From positions 1 through 20,739 of IMG/VR virus record IMGVR_UViG_3300042006_000235: a stretch of DNA of 20,739 nt; one strand, written 5' to 3'. The position numbers and the translations under genes were made by a program. Source of the DNA: a virus. Below are positions 1 to 5,629 of the stretch, one piece after another (position 1 is the first letter of the stretch; the number at the start of each line of letters is the position of its first letter). The notes beneath the pieces were generated by a model. That model ran no database searches and was not told the DNA's origin. It saw nothing but the letters and a program-made list of their open reading frames with translations.

Positions 1-537
1 GGATGTGGCCGTCTTGGCCTGCACGCGGATGCTCCGCGCCTGGGCGCGCATCGCGACGACCTGCTGGCGCAGGATCCTGACGTGCTCTGGCTCCGCCTCC
101 CTCGCCTTCTGGCGGTGCGCTGCGACGCGCTCGCGGTTCAGGCGCCGCATCCGCTCAGCCTTGTCCTCGTTGGGGCGCACGACGTCGCGGCCCTCGGCCT
201 CCAGCGCGGCCCGCACGCGCTGACCCTGCTCGGCGAGCACCTCCAGCACCCCGCCGCGCCGCAGCGTGGGCAGCGCTGGCGCGTAGGTGCCCAGCGCTGT
301 GCTGAACGCGCTGTCCCACGACAGCGCCTGCGTGATCTCCCTCGGCCACCACTCGCGCGCGGCCTCGACCTGGGCGTGCGTGTCGGCGTCGTACCAGTCG
401 CCCGGCATCGGCAGACCGGCGGTGTCGAAGCCCTCAGCGTCCGCGCGCCGCAGCGCGTGCGACAGGTAGTCAACGATGTGTTCGCGTGTAGCGTCGAGCT
501 GCGTGGCTGCGAGCTGCACCTCCATGGGTATGAGCAT
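1..537 (-). CDS. Hypothetical protein, 3' end beyond the window
   Basis: The frame runs leftward from ATG at 537 to the window edge without a stop: 179 codons are visible and the C-terminus is missing. An AAGGAG Shine-Dalgarno (complement of 544-549) lies six bases before the ATG, which fixes the start. The protein has a mixed N-terminal half with a Trp/Tyr-rich patch (MPGDWYDAD at about 44-52, REWWPRE at 61-67). From about residue 115 on it is a strongly charged, Arg/Glu/Gln-rich segment that should form a long helix or coiled coil. I do not recognise the family. It is the only gene on this strand and faces away from the rest of the phage, so it has its own promoter in the divergent control region. 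Such a placement is often used for regulatory or early genes, but the sequence does not show a function. Confidence 0.75.
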   Translation of the reverse strand, partial: MLIPMEVQLAATQLDATREHIVDYLSHALRRADAEGFDTAGLPMPGDWYDADTHAQVEAAREWWPREITQALSWDSAFSTALGTYAPALPTLRRGGVLEVLAEQGQRVRAALEAEGRDVVRPNEDKAERMRRLNRERVAAHRQKAREAEPEHVRILRQQVVAMRAQARSIRVQAKTATS

Positions 538-550
538 GATGGACTCCTTG

Positions 551-563
551 CGTTACAGTAACG
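551..563. promoter_or_regulatory. Palindromic GTTAC site, possible operator
   Basis: CGTTAC-A-GTAACG is a perfect 13-base palindrome with a central A. It lies just upstream of the ribosome site of the leftward gene, where a repressor would block its transcription. Related GTTACA half-sites occur at 635-640 and, inverted, at 672-677. Operator function is inferred from symmetry and position only. Confidence 0.4.
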
Positions 564-570
564 TGCCTAC

Positions 571-599
571 CACACGGCGCAGCGTTGCGTAAAGCTGGC
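571..599 (-). promoter_or_regulatory. Possible promoter of the leftward gene
   Basis: Read on the minus strand, TTACGC is followed after 17 bases by TAGGCA, which resembles the TAGGGT -10 boxes of the plus-strand promoters but lacks the final T. It would give a short leader containing the 551-563 palindrome. A TAAAAT box (complement of 696-701) is an alternative -10 without a good -35. Both are weak matches. Confidence 0.25.
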
Positions 600-630
600 A
601 AACGGAAATGGGGCTCCCCATAGACCCCGC

Positions 631-681
631 ATTGGTTACATGAGACTCGCCTCTCACTCCCCGACACTGCCTGTAACCAAT
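631..681. repeat. 10-bp inverted repeat, possible operator pair
   Basis: ATTGGTTACA at 631-640 is repeated in perfect inverted orientation as TGTAACCAAT at 672-681. The arm centres are 41 bases apart, close to four helical turns, which would put two bound proteins on the same face of the DNA. The element sits between the leftward gene and the AT-rich core at 690-730. It could also form a hairpin in the leftward transcript. Confidence 0.5.
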
Positions 682-698
682 ATCACCCTTACCGCATT

Positions 699-727
699 TT
701 ACACCGTTATAGTATGTTATGTAGGGT
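699..727 (+). promoter_or_regulatory. Possible promoter in the AT-rich core
   Basis: TTACAC at 699-704 and TAGGGT at 722-727 are 17 bases apart. The -10 is identical to those at 6637 and 8845, but the -35 is not of the GCTTGCG type. No convincing gene follows for 500 bases, so a product would be untranslated RNA or a long leader. TATAGT at 708-713 is an alternative -10. Confidence 0.25.
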
Positions 728-952
728 ATAGGAGAGCGGGGTGGCTGTTGTAGAAAAGTTGAGCTCGAGTCGACCTATCGGACCGACGCGGCGATCTGCA
801 TCTGCTCCGAGCTGTGGTCAGCAGCGACGCACCGTCACTTGCGATGTGGCTTGCGATCAGGTAGAAGGGTGCTGAGCTTGAGGTAGCCAGGACACGCATC
901 GGATGCACTCCCTAGGGCGTCACGGTGCTATCAGGTCAGGAGCCTCAGGACA

Positions 953-1134
953 CCCCGCGCCGGGGCAGGTGACCACAGTTTACGGCGACGTATGAACTCA
1001 CGACAGGCCGGGCTCACCCGGACAAGTCAGCGACGGGTCGTAACCCGTGGCGCTGGCAAGGCGAACCAATGGCAGTCGACGGCCGGAGGGGAGTCGCTGG
1101 TCCTTGACCAGTCGTCAGCAGGGCTGCGCTGCCC
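953..1134 (+). other. Cluster of four short hairpins
   Basis: Perfect stems are CCCCG/CGGGG with a 3-base loop (953-965), ACGGGT/ACCCGT with a 4-base loop (1033-1048), CTGGTC/GACCAG with a 3-base loop (1097-1111) and GGGC/GCCC with a 6-base loop (1121-1134). None is followed by a T-run, so they do not look like ordinary intrinsic terminators. A structured RNA, a long regulatory leader or an origin are possible readings; in GC-rich DNA some such stems occur by chance. Confidence 0.3.
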
Positions 1135-1199
1135 GGTCGCGGGCTTCAGGGAAGGCGCGCCGAGTACCCCGCGCCCTGCTGGCACTCACCAGAACTATC

Positions 1200-1230
1200 G
1201 CTTGCGTCGGTCAGGACGATGTCCTACCTT
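1200..1230 (+). promoter_or_regulatory. GCTTGCG-type promoter 1
   Basis: GCTTGCG (1200-1206; -35 TTGCGT 1202-1207) is followed by a 17-base spacer and TACCTT (1225-1230). Transcription would start near 1237, leaving a short leader with AGGAGG at 1246-1251 before the ATG at 1258. It matches four other promoters in this window in sequence and spacing. Confidence 0.7.
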
Positions 1231-1257
1231 GCGACCGTTCAACTCAGGAGGTATCAG

Positions 1258-1482
1258 ATGGACATCATCGAGACGAAGGTCGTCCGCACGGAGACGACTA
1301 AGCGCATTGAGCTCGGGTTCACAGCGATCCGGCGGATGCTGGAGGAGCAGGGCGTCGTCCTGCCTTCCAACGCTAAGATCGTCGTTGAGGTGCCGTGTGG
1401 CGGCGACTGGTCGAACACCGAGCTCGACATCGACGATGGCAACCCGGTTGTCATCAGCTGGTCCGAAGTGAAGGTGCTGTGA
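1258..1482 (+). CDS. Small conserved phage protein of unknown function
   Basis: 74 residues. The start is set by a perfect AGGAGG six bases before the ATG. The C-terminal half carries a VPCGGDWSNTELDID stretch (about 49-63) followed by a short hydrophobic strand. From memory, similar VPGGGDWSNT-type segments occur in many small phage proteins of unknown function. No enzymatic motif is visible. It is the first gene behind promoter 1, and its stop overlaps the next ATG (TGATG), so it leads a translationally coupled group running to about 3911. It is probably an early accessory protein, inferred from position only. Confidence 0.75.
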   Translation: MDIIETKVVRTETTKRIELGFTAIRRMLEEQGVVLPSNAKIVVEVPCGGDWSNTELDIDDGNPVVISWSEVKVL

Positions 1483-1931
1483 TGGAGAAGACCCTGTTCG
1501 ACGAGTTCTTCCGGCAGCGGAGTGACCTCGGGGAGGCGTCCAAGACGCCAGTCTGCGTGCTGTTCAGCGATGCAGGCTACGCGCGAGCGATGAAGGAGCG
1601 TCCGATCTCGTTCGGCCACTATAACGACCATACGATGGAGCCATGGTCCTACTGCGGGCTCCCGTACCACATCGTCCGCGGACAAGAGTCGTTGATGATC
1701 GTGAGCGACAAGCCTTACGACCCGCTCGCTGCACGTCGCACAACCGGGCCAATTACCGTACATGTCGACGGTATTGAACATCGTACCGACAAGACGACTA
1801 TTGAGCTTGTTGGCTCCAAGCTGACTTCCGATCAACTCTGCGACGTCATCACGGAGTGGACGAAGCACAACCCGAGCAGGCTCGCGGTTGCCCTCAGCGA
1901 CGCTGTGCGGCAGCACGGGAGGTTCGAATGA
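1482..1931 (+). CDS. Hypothetical protein
   Basis: 149 residues, starting at the ATG that shares one base with the preceding stop (TGATG), which implies translational coupling. The protein is mixed alpha/beta, soluble and rather acidic. It contains an aromatic patch (FGHYNDHTMEPWSYCG, about 44-59) and a Thr/Val-rich beta-like stretch at about 88-113. There is no signal peptide, membrane segment or recognisable catalytic motif. I do not recognise the family. Its stop overlaps the next start as ATGA, so it is made together with its neighbours. Confidence 0.65.
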   Translation: MEKTLFDEFFRQRSDLGEASKTPVCVLFSDAGYARAMKERPISFGHYNDHTMEPWSYCGLPYHIVRGQESLMIVSDKPYDPLAARRTTGPITVHVDGIEHRTDKTTIELVGSKLTSDQLCDVITEWTKHNPSRLAVALSDAVRQHGRFE

Positions 1932-2434
1932 TCGAGATTAAGACTGATGGAACCGATCACTCAGCGTTCCATGCGCTCCAGCGTGCTGTCTACGAGGGAA
2001 CCGTCGGATATGATCAGCTCCCGAAGCGCTACCGAATCGAGGATCCTTATCACGACGATGGTCGCCCTACGCTCGTGACGTACTACGTCGTCCGCAAGAC
2101 CAAGAGCGGTGCCTGGGTCGCTCCACGCTGGGCGGTCAGCGGTTTCGACGCGTCAACCGGCAAGGGCGTCCCGTGGGGCGAGCTCAAGCGCGATCAGCTC
2201 AGGATGGAGGGTGCTCGATTCGTCCTTGACGGCGACGGCAAGCGGTTCGCCCACGAGTCGGTCGAGTGGGCGCGTGCATCGTACAAGCGTCGGAAGCAGT
2301 GGCAGATCCGGTGGGCCCAGCGCTCCATCCGCAGGGCAGAGAACGGTCTGCACTGGCTCATGACTGGCAAGTCAATGCAGGACGAGGTGCAGGAGCTGCC
2401 GATGGCAATCAGTTGTTCGGATAGGATCTTCTGA
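1928..2434 (+). CDS. Hypothetical protein with a basic C-terminal helix
   Basis: 168 residues, with ATG in an ATGA overlap with the previous gene. The first 110 residues look alpha/beta with several Asp/Gly turns (EDPYHDDGRPT at about 38-48, DGDGKRF at about 100-106). Residues 108-140 are rich in Arg, Lys and Trp (ASYKRRKQWQIRWAQRS) and should form a basic amphipathic helix, suitable for nucleic-acid contact, though that is inference. The family is not recognised. The TGATG junction with the next gene keeps it in the same coupled set. Confidence 0.65.
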   Translation: MIEIKTDGTDHSAFHALQRAVYEGTVGYDQLPKRYRIEDPYHDDGRPTLVTYYVVRKTKSGAWVAPRWAVSGFDASTGKGVPWGELKRDQLRMEGARFVLDGDGKRFAHESVEWARASYKRRKQWQIRWAQRSIRRAENGLHWLMTGKSMQDEVQELPMAISCSDRIF

Positions 2435-2862
2435 TGACCCTCGTCCTAGTCGATCGCGACGCACTCGAGCAGCTGATCCAGGGCGATTACGCTAACCGCG
2501 AGGAGATCGCTATCGAGGGCGGCTGTGCTTCGCTGTGGGACGCCGACTGGCGGTTCCTGGACCCTGACGACGTCCTTGTGACGCTCGCGGTGCAGGCCGG
2601 CTTGCAGGTGCCTGGTCCGCTGAAGGGTCCACCGCCCGCACCTCCGATGATCAACGACACCCTGTCGAATAGGTGCGCCCAGACGTTCAGGCATCCGAAC
2701 GACAGGCGACTGCGTTGCGCTGAAGACGGGAAGGTCGTATATACGAGCTCAGGACAGGCCGAGCACGCTGCCCAGCGTATTTCCAGTCGCCAACCGATGC
2801 GGAGCTATCTCGGCAGGTGTGGTCACTACCATGTATCAAGGAACAAGCATCATGCCGATTGA
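2434..2862 (+). CDS. Zinc-ribbon-like small phage protein
   Basis: 142 residues, starting in a TGATG overlap. The N-terminal 60 residues are acidic and unremarkable; a Pro-rich linker (about 59-72) follows. The C-terminal domain (about 78-135) has the pattern C81...C95...K-V-V-Y...A..A..I...Y...C129-G-H-Y-H133. This resembles the common small phage domain ending in Y-x-C-x-x-C-G-x-W-H, thought to bind zinc. The first Cys of that terminal pair is missing here and Trp is replaced by Tyr, so metal binding may be altered. It may be a DNA- or RNA-binding accessory factor. The last 11 bases overlap the next gene. Confidence 0.65.
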   Translation: MTLVLVDRDALEQLIQGDYANREEIAIEGGCASLWDADWRFLDPDDVLVTLAVQAGLQVPGPLKGPPPAPPMINDTLSNRCAQTFRHPNDRRLRCAEDGKVVYTSSGQAEHAAQRISSRQPMRSYLGRCGHYHVSRNKHHAD

Positions 2863-3571
2863 ACAATCGAAGGATAACCCCAATCCGCAGACGGCGGAGC
2901 TGGTGCCTGTGACGCAGGCGGACGCGATCCGTTTCCTCGAAACCGCAGTGCGCAACTGGTCTCACGTTCCGGTGCTGAGCAACAGCGATGTGGATGATGT
3001 GCGGAGCGCACTACAAGCCTTCGCCCGCCACCGCCTCGCCCACGCCAAAGAGCAGGCACCGGTGCCGGGGGAGCAACATATCCTGAGCCTTCGCGCAATG
3101 CGCGACGTGGCGGTGGCCGGCAATGGTTTCCGGGAGGCGCTGGACTTCGCAATAGCAGCCCTCGCCGCCAACCCGGTGCCCGGCGAGCGCGTTTGGACGC
3201 CGCACCTTGACTATGCAGGCGAGCCGATGCGCGAAGGTGAGTTCCGCGATGCGCCCGAGGACAACCCGGTGCCCGGCGATACGGGTGGGGCTTACAGGGC
3301 GGCACTTGAACAGATCGCGAGCAACAATTGGCGGGACCAGTCGCGAGCGCGACACGTAGCCCGACAAGCCCTCGCCCATGCCGCGCCAGCCCTTGGGGCA
3401 GAGCGTATCTGCCGGGAGGCAGCGCAATGGGAACTGGCGCAGGCCGCTACTCCCGGCATCGGCAAGAAGACCGCCGACAATCACCGTAGCGCTGCGCACG
3501 CGCTTGAGATGGTCGCAGACAAGATCGCTGCCCATGCTGCGCCAACACTCTCGGATGAGCAGCGTGCCTGA
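2852..3571 (+). CDS. Repeat-linked modular protein, unknown function
   Basis: 239 residues. ATG 2852 is preferred because AAGGA lies nine bases upstream and it overlaps the previous stop by only 11 bases. The protein is a string of short helical modules joined by repeated linkers: PVPGE at 70-74, PVPGE at 108-112 and PVPGD at 139-143, then AHAAPAL at 175-181 and AHAAPTL at 227-233. The modules have an A-L-x-x-I-A...A-R-x-x-A-x-x-A-L flavour seen in phage proteins of unknown function. No catalytic residues are recognisable. The repeats suggest growth by internal duplication or shuffling of cassettes. Confidence 0.7.
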   Translation: MPIEQSKDNPNPQTAELVPVTQADAIRFLETAVRNWSHVPVLSNSDVDDVRSALQAFARHRLAHAKEQAPVPGEQHILSLRAMRDVAVAGNGFREALDFAIAALAANPVPGERVWTPHLDYAGEPMREGEFRDAPEDNPVPGDTGGAYRAALEQIASNNWRDQSRARHVARQALAHAAPALGAERICREAAQWELAQAATPGIGKKTADNHRSAAHALEMVADKIAAHAAPTLSDEQRA

Positions 3572-3911
3572 GTTCGACGACGTCCTCCGCAACGCCCTGG
3601 CTCGCATCGTCCCGCCCTCGGAGCTCAGGCTGCCGGTGATCTACGACGACCTGTCGTGGCACGAGCGTAAGGAGGTCCGCGAGGAGTATGCGCGGCGCCA
3701 GGGCAATCGGTGCTACCACTGTCAGTGCGACCTGGACGGTCCGCCGCCAAAAGCGATCACCGACTTGCCCCTCGACGTCCGGATGTTCGGACCGGTGAAG
3801 GAGTGGTGCCGGCATCCGATCCATCTTCATCACAATCACCGCACGGGGCTGACAATCGGTGCCACTCACGCCTATTGCAACGCGGTCCTGGCGCAGTACC
3901 ATGGCGAGTGA
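3555..3911 (+). CDS. HNH / endonuclease VII-like nuclease
   Basis: 118 residues. The C-terminal half carries C53-x-x-C56 (CYHCQC), then HLHHNHRTG (90-98) and H105-x-x-C108-N, ending L-x-x-Y-H-G-E. This is the arrangement of zinc-bound His-Asn-His nucleases related to phage recombination endonuclease VII: two Cys pairs around a beta-beta-alpha metal active site. Such proteins cut branched or nicked DNA, or act in packaging or homing. ATG 3555 overlaps the previous gene by 17 bases and has a poor ribosome site; GTG 3564 is an alternative start. The last conserved His of the HHNH block replaces the Asp seen in some relatives. Confidence 0.75.
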   Translation: MSSVPEFDDVLRNALARIVPPSELRLPVIYDDLSWHERKEVREEYARRQGNRCYHCQCDLDGPPPKAITDLPLDVRMFGPVKEWCRHPIHLHHNHRTGLTIGATHAYCNAVLAQYHGE

Positions 3912-3952
3912 AGTCTGTTGCAACATCTGAATTATTCTGCAAGACCTGTCGG

Positions 3953-3965
3953 TCCTGTAACAGGA
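3953..3965 (+). promoter_or_regulatory. Palindrome overlapping a ribosome site
   Basis: TCCTGT-A-ACAGGA is a perfect palindrome whose right arm contains most of the AGGAG ribosome site (3962-3966) of the gene at 3975. It lies in a 63-base gap without a GCTTGCG promoter. It contains the TGTAAC core also seen in the control region near 551-681. It could be an operator, or a very short translational hairpin. Confidence 0.35.
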
Positions 3966-3974
3966 GATGAGACT

Positions 3975-4511
3975 ATGATACATCCCTTCCGTAAGGTGGG
4001 CTACTCGGAGGCCCTCAATGTCACATTGTTCAAGGATCGCGGAATCACGGTCAACGAGAGCTACTCGCTCAGATTGATCGCTGTCGCCGACGGGAAGCTG
4101 CTGCTCGAGGTCAGGCAATCCGCCCAGGGTTGCACGCCATACGAGGTCACTGCGCGTCCCGGGGAGCTGCGTATCAACACGCGAGTCGCAGGTCGACATA
4201 TTGTACCGCCCTTCGGTGCGACTATTCCCGAGTCAGTCGAGGCTGTTCCTGGCGGTTGGAACGTCGTGTTACCGAAGGACCGGATGCGGTTGCGTAAGCC
4301 GAAGAGTGGGCCGAGGACTGTCCCGGCGGTTCCTCGTGCTGTCCCGGCGGTCCCCGTGCAGTCGGAGCGTCCTGCCCAGTCTTCACATGGGGCAACAAGT
4401 CTTCGCGATGCGGTGCGAGCAGTCAATGCGCTCAAGGACGAGCTTGGAAGCGATCTGTGCCTGTCGATCGGGGCCGACGGCAGGCTCCGTGCTATGGTTG
4501 AATACAGCTAG
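3975..4511 (+). CDS. Hypothetical protein with Pro-Val repeat linker
   Basis: 178 residues. AGGAG eight bases before ATG 3975 sets the start. The N-terminal 100 residues are beta-rich. A short tandem linker, VPAVPRA followed by VPAVPVQ (about 116-129), separates it from a C-terminal helical/beta domain (142-178) of the form LRDAVRAVN...ELG..L.L.I..DGRL. It looks like two globular parts joined by a flexible hinge. The family is not recognised. The TAG stop is followed five bases later by promoter 2, so this gene probably ends its transcription unit, although no hairpin terminator is visible. Confidence 0.7.
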   Translation: MIHPFRKVGYSEALNVTLFKDRGITVNESYSLRLIAVADGKLLLEVRQSAQGCTPYEVTARPGELRINTRVAGRHIVPPFGATIPESVEAVPGGWNVVLPKDRMRLRKPKSGPRTVPAVPRAVPAVPVQSERPAQSSHGATSLRDAVRAVNALKDELGSDLCLSIGADGRLRAMVEYS

Positions 4512-4513
4512 GC

Positions 4514-4544
4514 GCTTGCGTCTTCCGGAACGATCCGCTAGGTT
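4514..4544 (+). promoter_or_regulatory. GCTTGCG-type promoter 2
   Basis: GCTTGCG (4514-4520; -35 TTGCGT 4516-4521), a 17-base spacer and TAGGTT (4539-4544). It starts right after the preceding stop codon. The predicted start near 4551 leaves a leader of about 18 bases with AAGGAGG at 4557-4563, ahead of the 36-residue membrane protein gene. Confidence 0.75.
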
Positions 4545-4568
4545 CGGTGCGTCAAGAAGGAGGTTGAT

Positions 4569-4679
4569 ATGAAGCTGAAGTTCTTGGAGTCCGGGCCGGC
4601 TATTGTTGTGATCGGTAGCTTCTTCATCGTCTTGCTAGTCGCGCTCCGCGTGCTAGTCGCAGTGGGAGCATTCCAATGA
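4569..4679 (+). CDS. Tiny membrane protein, 36 residues
   Basis: ATG 4569 is preceded at five bases by a full AAGGAGG, the strongest ribosome site in the window, and lies just behind promoter 2. The product begins MKLKFLESGP and then has one uninterrupted hydrophobic stretch (about 10-35, with a single Arg at 27), so it should be a single-pass inner-membrane peptide. It ends in an ATGA overlap with the next gene. The function is unknown; tiny early phage membrane peptides often act on host membrane proteins, but nothing here shows a target. Promoter, ribosome site and overlap together make a real gene likely despite the size. Confidence 0.7.
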   Translation: MKLKFLESGPAIVVIGSFFIVLLVALRVLVAVGAFQ

Positions 4680-4906
4680 AGGTCCAACTGACGGACGTGC
4701 GCGGCAAGAAGGTCGTGTACGAGTTCGAGGTGCCGCCGGAGGTGTCCAAGCTGCTTGTCCGGAGGGACCAGACGGTCGCCTTCCAGGGCGTCCAGTACGG
4801 CTTCCTGAGCTCGAACGCGGAGCGGGCGAGGTACTGCCCCATGCTCCCGGCAGCGCAGCTCACTGAGGACATGCTGGAGGGGCCGGACTCGGCCACCGGG
4901 CAGTGA
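4676..4906 (+). CDS. Hypothetical small protein
   Basis: 76 residues, ATG in an ATGA overlap with the membrane peptide gene. The first 50 residues alternate charged and hydrophobic positions as in a small beta-barrel or ubiquitin-like fold (VQLTDVRGKKVVYEFEVP, then VAFQGVQYGFL). The C-terminal tail is acidic. No motif is recognised. It is coupled to the next gene through a GTGA junction. Confidence 0.65.
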   Translation: MKVQLTDVRGKKVVYEFEVPPEVSKLLVRRDQTVAFQGVQYGFLSSNAERARYCPMLPAAQLTEDMLEGPDSATGQ

Positions 4907-5049
4907 GGGTCGTCGCTCGCATTGCGATGGTCGCAGCCGGCGTCGGGGTCATGTACCTCGAGGGCCAGCATCAGCCCGCCCCCGGCATCGGGTTCGCGAT
5001 CGGGATGATCCTGATCCTCGGCGCCGTGGTCCCATGGAGGGCGCAGTGA
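4903..5049 (+). CDS. Small two-segment membrane protein
   Basis: 48 residues from GTG 4903, which overlaps the previous stop as GTGA. Two hydrophobic stretches (about 4-19 and 29-45) are separated by a short polar loop, LEGQHQPAP, so a hairpin-shaped inner-membrane protein is predicted. An ATG at 4927 is an alternative start that would shorten the first segment. There is no strong ribosome site, so translation probably relies on coupling. The stop overlaps the next GTG. The function is unknown. Confidence 0.5.
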   Translation: MRVVARIAMVAAGVGVMYLEGQHQPAPGIGFAIGMILILGAVVPWRAQ

Positions 5050-5246
5050 GCCTGCCGGGGAACGCCACCTGCTCGACATGCGTATTCTTCTGCCGTAGCA
5101 GACCGCCCCACGACCACGGCGGCCAGTGCAGGCACGATCCGCCCAAGCTATCGTTCGGGAAGGACGGCCCGCGTTCCATCTGGCCGCTCGTCTATCTTGA
5201 CTCGTGGTGCGGTCAGCATTCAATCATCGAGGAGGAAGTACGATGA
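5046..5246 (+). CDS. Small Cys-rich, probably zinc-binding protein
   Basis: 66 residues. GTG 5046 is chosen over ATG 5034 because GGAGG lies five bases upstream and the start forms a GTGA overlap with the preceding stop. The pattern C9-x-x-C12...G-G-Q-C28-R-H-D-P-P...W-P...D-S-W-C55-G is that of a four-Cys zinc site. I recall this C-x-x-C...C-R-x-x-P-P...W-C-G layout from small proteins of proteobacteria and their phages. No enzymatic function is known to me. C16 is an additional Cys. The next gene overlaps by four bases. Confidence 0.7.
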   Translation: MSLPGNATCSTCVFFCRSRPPHDHGGQCRHDPPKLSFGKDGPRSIWPLVYLDSWCGQHSIIEEEVR

Positions 5247-5629
5247 AGAAGGCGCTGTACTACGCGATCCGCACCGGCTCGCTCTACAACCCCGTCGTCG
5301 CAGTCACGACCGAGAAGCAGCACCGCTGGCACGGCCGCGAGGTGCGGGTCTCCAAGATCCTCAACGCGATCATCAGCGGCATGCCGACGCACGGCGTCCT
5401 CTCCGACCTGAGCGGGCGCTTCGAGCACGTCGAGGACGCGATCAAGACGCGCGACAGCATTGCCAAGGTCGCCGATTCCTACGACGAGGCGCGTAAGCTC
5501 CTTGCGAGGGAGAGCTCCGCCCTGTACGCTCGTGAGCGCGAGGCTATGGCGGCCCTGCTCCGCGGGGAGCCCGTCACCCATCACCCGTGGCCGCAGGTCA
5601 CGTACACTCAGAGGGAGATCAAGTTGTGA
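5243..5629 (+). CDS. Hypothetical protein
   Basis: 128 residues. GAGGAGGAA five bases before ATG 5243 gives a very strong ribosome site. The N-terminal 60 residues look like a small alpha/beta fold (MKKALYYAIR, then VVAVTTEKQHRWHG and VSKILNAIISG). The rest is helical with many Glu, Arg and Ala (about 60-108). No motif is recognised. A possible internal promoter lies inside the gene at 5502-5530. It is joined to the next gene by a GTGA overlap. Confidence 0.7.
   Translation: MKKALYYAIRTGSLYNPVVAVTTEKQHRWHGREVRVSKILNAIISGMPTHGVLSDLSGRFEHVEDAIKTRDSIAKVADSYDEARKLLARESSALYAREREAMAALLRGEPVTHHPWPQVTYTQREIKL
5502..5530 (+). promoter_or_regulatory. Possible internal promoter
   Basis: TTGCGA (5502-5507), a 17-base spacer and TACGCT (5525-5530) match the window's promoter pattern except that the base before CTTGCG is C, not G. 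It lies inside a gene, about 100 bases before the next start. Such a match can arise by chance in coding DNA. Confidence 0.2.

Larger units (their letters stand above)
538..1257. other. Non-coding divergent control region
   Basis: This 720-base stretch separates the leftward gene from the rightward genes and is the only long gap in the window. It holds a GTTAC palindrome at 551-563, an inverted repeat at 631-640/672-681, an AT-rich core at about 690-730, a tandem TTGCGAT pair at 839-857, a row of small hairpins between 953 and 1134, and the first GCTTGCG promoter at 1200-1230. Short open frames exist on both strands, but their products are Arg/Ser-rich and look like chance. An early-transcription switch or a replication origin are both possible; nothing seen here decides between them. 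Confidence 0.6.

Noticed and set aside
82-561. Long plus-strand frame opposite the first gene
   Set aside because: It is codon-aligned antisense of the minus-strand gene, which has the ribosome site and a sensible protein; GC-rich genes often leave such open shadows.
762-775. GAGCTCGAGTCGAC, resembling a cloning-site polylinker
   Set aside because: No other vector sequence lies beside it and the surrounding DNA is consistent with the phage; probably coincidence.
741-875. Plus-strand frame of 44 codons from GTG with AGGAG six bases upstream
   Set aside because: Low-complexity Arg/Ser/Cys product, conflicting with the opposite-strand frame, and the only nearby promoter candidate would start transcription inside the ribosome site.
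717-899. Minus-strand frame of 60 codons with AGGGAG before its ATG (899)
   Set aside because: The product is Ser/Arg-rich without hydrophobic pattern or family likeness and runs through the AT-rich core and the possible promoters. The ribosome site alone is not enough.
992-1471. Plus-strand frames through the hairpin region
   Set aside because: They lack ribosome sites, run across promoter 1 and overlap the well-supported gene at 1258 in another frame.
1254-1916. 220-codon minus-strand frame
   Set aside because: It covers two plus-strand genes that have ribosome sites and coupled junctions, and its product shows no recognisable pattern.
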